In this document: in pieces, positions 16,457-19,281 of the stretch
Layout: each line of letters starts with the position of its first letter
Position numbering within the stretch: the first letter of the stretch is position 1
DNA from: TTA-H9 sp002071415
GTDB taxonomy: Bacteria > Bacteroidota > Bacteroidia > Bacteroidales > TTA-H9
Reading direction: 5' to 3'
Assembly: GCA_035411425.1 (NCBI GenBank)
Contig: DAONSX010000046.1
Location: forward strand, 1 to 19,281
Length of the DNA stretch: 19,281 bases
Position numbers and translations under genes: made by a program
The notes under the pieces: generated by a model
Databases searched by the model: none
What the model was told of the DNA's origin: nothing
Seen by the model: the letters and a program-made list of their open reading frames with translations, nothing else

Positions 16457-18008
16457 AAAAACGCACCATAACAGGCGTTTGGCTCAATGGCGGGTGAAGT
16501 GGTTAAATGAACATACTAACATTGTTATTCACCGAGAAGCAAGTAAGGTGATTAATAAAGACATTGGACAGTTATTCTTTTGGCTGGATAAAACTAAATA
16601 TGAAAAATTTATTCATCCTCTGACTGTTGACGAAATCAATAAGTATAAGGATAATAATACTGTCGAAGCTATGAATATAAAGTTAGACAGTTATAATATT
16701 TTAAAGACCACCGCCCCATTTGATGAACCAATAAAAACGATTAGCGAAAAAATTGATAAAACGCCAAATGATATAGAAGATTCTAAATTACTGAGTGAAG
16801 TTATCCATGACCGAGTTGATATACTAATAACTGAAGATAAAAAGATACATTACAAAGCAAGATTGGCGGGTATTTCTAATAGGGTTTACAATATAGAATC
16901 TTTTCTAGAAAAGACATTTGCGGAAAATCCTTCTTTAGTTGACTATAATGTACTTTCTGTAAAACAACAGCTTTTGGGGAAAGTCAAATTAGCTGATAGT
17001 TTTTTTGATAGTTTTCGTGAAGACTATCCTGGATTTGATAAATGGTTTAATGGGAAATCAAATGAAATTTCTTATACATGCTATTATGGTGATGAAATTG
17101 GAGCATTTCTATATATTAAGAAAGAAGATGAAACTGAAAACTATTCAAATATATCACCGTCATTTCAGCCCAAAAAACGGCTTAAGATTGGTACTCTTAA
17201 GGTAACTCTTAATGGATTTAAAGTCGGAGAAAGATTACTTAAAATAGTATATGATAATGCTCTAAAGCAAAAAGTGGACGAAATTTATGTGACAATTTTT
17301 GATAAGCGACCCGAACAAATAAGGTTAATTGGACTTTTAGAAAGTTTTGGCTTTAAATATCATGGAGTTAAGTCGTCCTCTGCGGGTGAAGAAAAAGTCT
17401 ATATTCGAGATTTTAAACCAAAATTCGATAAGGAAAATCCAAGATTCACATATCCATATTTTTCTAAGAAAACTAATATTTGGTTTGTTTCAATATTTCC
17501 AGAATATCACACTGAACTTTTCCCTGATTCAATTTTAAAAACCGAATCTCTGATTGACTTTATCGAAAATGAACCACATAGAAATGCAATAAGCAAAGTT
17601 TATGTATCTCATTCAAAGGAAAGAAATATAAAAAGGGGAGATACAATTGTATTTTATAGAACGGGTGGACTATATAAAGGCGTTGTTACAACTATTGGAA
17701 TTGTTGAAGGTGTTATTAACCCTGTAAAAAATTTTTCACATTTAGTCGAATTATGTAAAACTAAGTCTATCTTAACAGAAGCTGAATTAAAAAAATTTTG
17801 GGAACAATATGGAAATTATAAACCATTTGTTGTAACTTTTTTATATGCCTATTCATTTCCCAAACGACCTAATTTGGCAAAATTAATAGAATTAGGTATT
17901 ATTGCCGGACCCAACCAAATGCCAAGGGGTTTTTCTAAAATAACAGAAAATGATTTAATTAAATCATTAAAAGCATCTGAAAGCAATGAAAGTATTGTTG
18001 TCGATTAA
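16434..18008 (+). CDS. PIN-GNAT-PUA-like fusion protein, 5' end lost
   Basis: Three domains can be seen (residues from ATG 16434). Residues 28-160 are PIN-like: TNIVIHREAS, then NDIEDSKLL near 112-120 and DILITEDKKI near 129-138, the acidic C-terminal pattern of PIN nucleases. Residues about 185-325 are GNAT-like: KRLKIGTLKV, then GFKVGERLLKIVYDNALKQ and a DEIYVTIF strand. Residues about 345-515 look like an EVE/PUA/ASCH-type beta barrel (KRGDTIVFYRTGG, TTIGIVEGV). The first 26 codons run through the end of the HEPN gene and the attC-like element, so they are not original. Relatives as I remember them begin MxxLIDTNI-IHREAS. Here the Asp codon reads CAT (His27) and no proper start codon remains. 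An in-frame GTG lies within the PIN domain (Val39). The protein may be unexpressed, or expressed without PIN activity. It overlaps the ASCH gene by 23 bases. Confidence 0.75.
   Translation: MTKNLINRKTHHNRRLAQWRVKWLNEHTNIVIHREASKVINKDIGQLFFWLDKTKYEKFIHPLTVDEINKYKDNNTVEAMNIKLDSYNILKTTAPFDEPIKTISEKIDKTPNDIEDSKLLSEVIHDRVDILITEDKKIHYKARLAGISNRVYNIESFLEKTFAENPSLVDYNVLSVKQQLLGKVKLADSFFDSFREDYPGFDKWFNGKSNEISYTCYYGDEIGAFLYIKKEDETENYSNISPSFQPKKRLKIGTLKVTLNGFKVGERLLKIVYDNALKQKVDEIYVTIFDKRPEQIRLIGLLESFGFKYHGVKSSSAGEEKVYIRDFKPKFDKENPRFTYPYFSKKTNIWFVSIFPEYHTELFPDSILKTESLIDFIENEPHRNAISKVYVSHSKERNIKRGDTIVFYRTGGLYKGVVTTIGIVEGVINPVKNFSHLVELCKTKSILTEAELKKFWEQYGNYKPFVVTFLYAYSFPKRPNLAKLIELGIIAGPNQMPRGFSKITENDLIKSLKASESNESIVVD
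16463..16511 (+). repeat. attC-like element, left arm only (copy 1)
   Basis: GCACCATAAC (R''-like) is followed by GGCGTTTGGCTCAATGGCGGG and then TGAAGTGGTTAAATGAAC. GCGGGT-g-AAGTGGTT at 16490-16504 recurs as GCGGGT-tt-AAGTGGTT at 18399-18414. The right arm expected to pair with GTTTGGCTCAATGGCGGG is absent. At about 16511 the sequence passes directly into PIN coding sequence (ACTAACATTG). I recall near-identical TTTGGCTCAATGGCGGG strings as dispersed intergenic elements in Bacteroidetes genomes. Confidence 0.6.
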
Positions 18009-18393
18009 ACCACAATTTGCAGAAAAGATTTTCAACGGCACAAAACAGTTTGAGTTTAGAAAATCTATTTTTAAAAATAAAAAGGTAAAAAGTGTTGTCG
18101 TTTATGCTTCTTCTCCCGTCCAGAAAGTAATAGGAGAGTTTGAGATCGAGGAAATTTTAATGGAAAATCCAGCAACACTCTGGGAAATTACACATAATTT
18201 TTCAGGAATAACAAAGGAATATTTTGACTAGTATTTTACTGTAAGAGACATTGCGTATGCTATAAAGATTATTAAAACTAAGAAATATAATAAACCTCTG
18301 AATTTGAAAGATGATTTTGGGATTAATTTTCCACCGCAATCATTTATGTATTTGGAAGAAAAAAAAATGCACTGTGCACAACACATGGTATAG
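17986..18393 (+). pseudogene. ASCH-domain protein interrupted by an amber codon
   Basis: The frame begins MKVLLSIKPQFAEKIFNGTK and continues QFEFRKSIFK, the GxKxxExR-type signature of ASCH domains (a PUA-related, predicted RNA-binding fold). It stops at TAG 18229-18231 after KEYFD. Downstream the same frame stays open for 53 codons: YFTVRDIAYAIKI, then KKYNKPLNL and FPPQSFMYLEE, which is the normal remainder of the family, ending at TAG 18391-18393. A single-base change from a Lys or Glu codon (AAG or GAG) to TAG would explain the interruption. The start lies inside the end of the PIN-GNAT gene, and from memory the pair occurs together elsewhere, so they form one functional unit. The 81-aa product lacks the last third of the domain and is probably inactive unless the stop is read through. 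Confidence 0.78.
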
Positions 18394-18510
18394 TGCATGC
18401 GGGTTTAAGTGGTTCGCGAAGGTTTGTAGCTCGTAAAAAAAGTCGGTGTACCCCTGATAAGAAATCGCTTCGCACTCCCGCACGACACCATACCGCAAAC
18501 CGTTACCACC
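18376..18510. repeat. attC-like element with both arms (copy 2), long imperfect inverted repeat
   Basis: GGTATAGTGCATGCGGG (18387-18403) pairs with CCCGCACGACACCATACC (18477-18494) with two G-T-type mismatches and one bulge. The pairing extends inward through AGTG..CGAAG and CTTCGCACT (about 18407-18421 with 18469-18477), leaving a loop of about 46 bases. Outside the stem, AAC (in GCACAAC, 18376-18382) faces GTT (18502-18504), as in attC R''/R' ends, though the flanking bases do not match well. The inner GCGGGTTTAAGTGGTT (18399-18414) repeats copy 1 at 16490-16504. The ASCH frame ends inside the left arm. Confidence 0.6.
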
Positions 18511-18741
18511 AAGTATAGAAAACAGAAACAACAGACTGAATATTGAAAAGTAAACCATTGTGAAAGGACAGAAAAACGAAATATTGACAAGACAAGAAAG
18601 CCGACCGCACCAGCCAACCCGATAAAGTTTTATTTTTTGCCGATATACATTTTTTGTTTTTTAAGAGCCAACCCACATTGCACACATTGCCAAAGCCACA
18701 CAAGCCAACGCTCGAACCAAAGCTTGCAAAAGAGCTGCAAT
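18511..18741. other. Intergenic sequence, C-rich repeats on the plus strand
   Basis: No gene is visible. CACATTGC occurs twice (18674-18681 and 18683-18690), and AGCCAAC occurs at about 18612, 18667 and 18703 within GCACCAGCCAACCC, AGAGCCAACCC and CAAGCCAACGC. These may be fragments of further attC-like elements, but no complete inverted repeat is evident. Confidence 0.4.
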
Positions 18742-18775
18742 TTTGTTTACCATCCGTACTAAATTGTTACTTTTG
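18742..18775 (+). promoter_or_regulatory. Promoter for hsdM
   Basis: TTTG (18742-18745) and TACTTTTG (18768-18775) are separated by 22 bases, one more than the usual 19-21. The -7 box is an exact TAnnTTTG match. Predicted transcription start is near 18782, about 39 bases before the hsdM ATG. Confidence 0.5.
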
Positions 18776-18820
18776 AGTGCTAATTGAAACTTGTTGAATT
18801 TTAAAAAAGAAAAAATATAA

Positions 18821-19281
18821 ATGACAAAGAAAAACGGAAACGGCACAGAAGAACCTTTAGAAAAACAATCGCTCGGCAAGCTCGAGACAACGCTCTGGAA
18901 AGCAGCCGACAAATTGAGAAAGAATATTGATGCTGCTGAATATAAGCATGTGGTGTTGGGATTGATTTTTCTGAAATACATCTCTGATGCTTTTGAAGAA
19001 TTATATGCCCGACTGAAAACCGAAGAAGAGCTGGGAGCCGATCCTGAAGACAGAGACGAATACAAAGCAGAGAACGTTTTCTTTGTACCGCAGAAAGCAC
19101 GTTGGAGTTTTCTATTATCCAAGGCAAAACAACCCGATATTGGTAAGTATGTGGATGAGGCTATGGATGCCATAGAAAAGGAAAATCCTTCACTAAAAGG
19201 TGTTTTGCCCAAAGTATATGCGCGACAAAACCTCGATCCCACCAGTTTGGGAGAATTGATCGACTTGATTGGCAACATTGC
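18821..19281 (+). CDS. hsdM: Type I restriction-modification methyltransferase subunit HsdM, 5' part
   Basis: The frame opens at ATG 18821 (MTKKNGNGTEEPLEKQ) and runs off the window after 153 codons. LGKLETTLWKAADKLRKNID and EYKHVVLGLIFLKYISDAFE are the characteristic start of the HsdM N-terminal helical domain. RWSFLLSKAKQPDIGKYVDE, then LKGVLPKVYARQNLDP and LGELIDLIGNI continue it. HsdM is the N6-adenine methyltransferase subunit that works with HsdS and HsdR. The SAM-binding and NPPF motifs lie beyond the window. A promoter at 18742-18775 suggests it is the first gene of its operon. The codon usage is less A/T-rich than that of the cassette genes just upstream. Confidence 0.9.
   Translation, partial: MTKKNGNGTEEPLEKQSLGKLETTLWKAADKLRKNIDAAEYKHVVLGLIFLKYISDAFEELYARLKTEEELGADPEDRDEYKAENVFFVPQKARWSFLLSKAKQPDIGKYVDEAMDAIEKENPSLKGVLPKVYARQNLDPTSLGELIDLIGNI

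Noticed and set aside
15491..18510. CRISPR array
   Set aside because: Only two diverged long repeat elements separated by whole genes, with no regular short repeat-spacer pattern.
18661..19278. 205-codon minus-strand frame at the window end
   Set aside because: It is antisense to hsdM, whose plus-strand frame has clear family motifs. Ser- and Phe-rich shadow translation.
1..19281. tRNA or rRNA genes
   Set aside because: No cloverleaf with a GTTCRA-type T-loop and CCA-like end, and no rRNA-like conserved stretches were noticed on either strand. A tRNA scan would be decisive.

Overview
The window looks like a chromosomal segment from a Bacteroidetes (Bacteroidota) bacterium, probably a Bacteroidales-like lineage. 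Three things point there. The M1 peptidase has a C-terminal type IX secretion sorting domain. Several genes have the Bacteroidetes -7 promoter box TAnnTTTG, in some cases with a TTTG -33 box. The housekeeping proteins also read as Bacteroidetes versions of their families.

Layout: (a) 1-6372 holds plus-strand housekeeping genes: an EttA-type ABC-F translation factor, a roughly 750-base gene-free stretch that may hold a decayed membrane-protein gene, a THUMP/RlmL-type rRNA methyltransferase, and the primosomal helicase PriA 4 bases downstream of it. (b) 6373-6706 is a C-poor, simple-sequence intergenic block with tandem repeats. (c) 6707-9230 is a two-gene unit of an APC amino-acid permease and a TauE/SafE exporter. 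(d) 9251-12083 on the minus strand is a TolC-type outer membrane channel followed by a MacA/HlyD-type adaptor, with no inner-membrane pump gene in the window. (e) 12379-14703 is a secreted M1-family zinc metallopeptidase.

(f) 14866-18510 is the most interesting part. It is visibly A/T-rich and looks like the remains of an integron-like gene-cassette island. It begins with a decayed tyrosine recombinase (internal deletion, three in-frame stops). A near-perfect TTTG-N19-TAnnTTTG promoter overlaps the recombinase 3' end and reads into the next gene. Two gene units follow. The first is a HEPN-like gene (RNDIAGH motif) bounded by the 10-base inverted pair GTTATGGTGC / GCACCATAAC. The second is a PIN-GNAT-PUA-like fusion overlapping an ASCH gene that carries an amber stop. 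Each unit is followed by a copy of the same attC-like element, sharing GCGGGT(1-2 nt)AAGTGGTT. The first copy is cut short and joined directly to the PIN gene, whose start codon and first catalytic Asp are gone. The second copy keeps both arms of a long imperfect inverted repeat.

(g) The window ends in the first 153 codons of a type I restriction-modification hsdM gene on the plus strand, so the cassette remnant may border a defence locus.

Everything here was read by eye. Family assignments rest on remembered motifs, not database searches.
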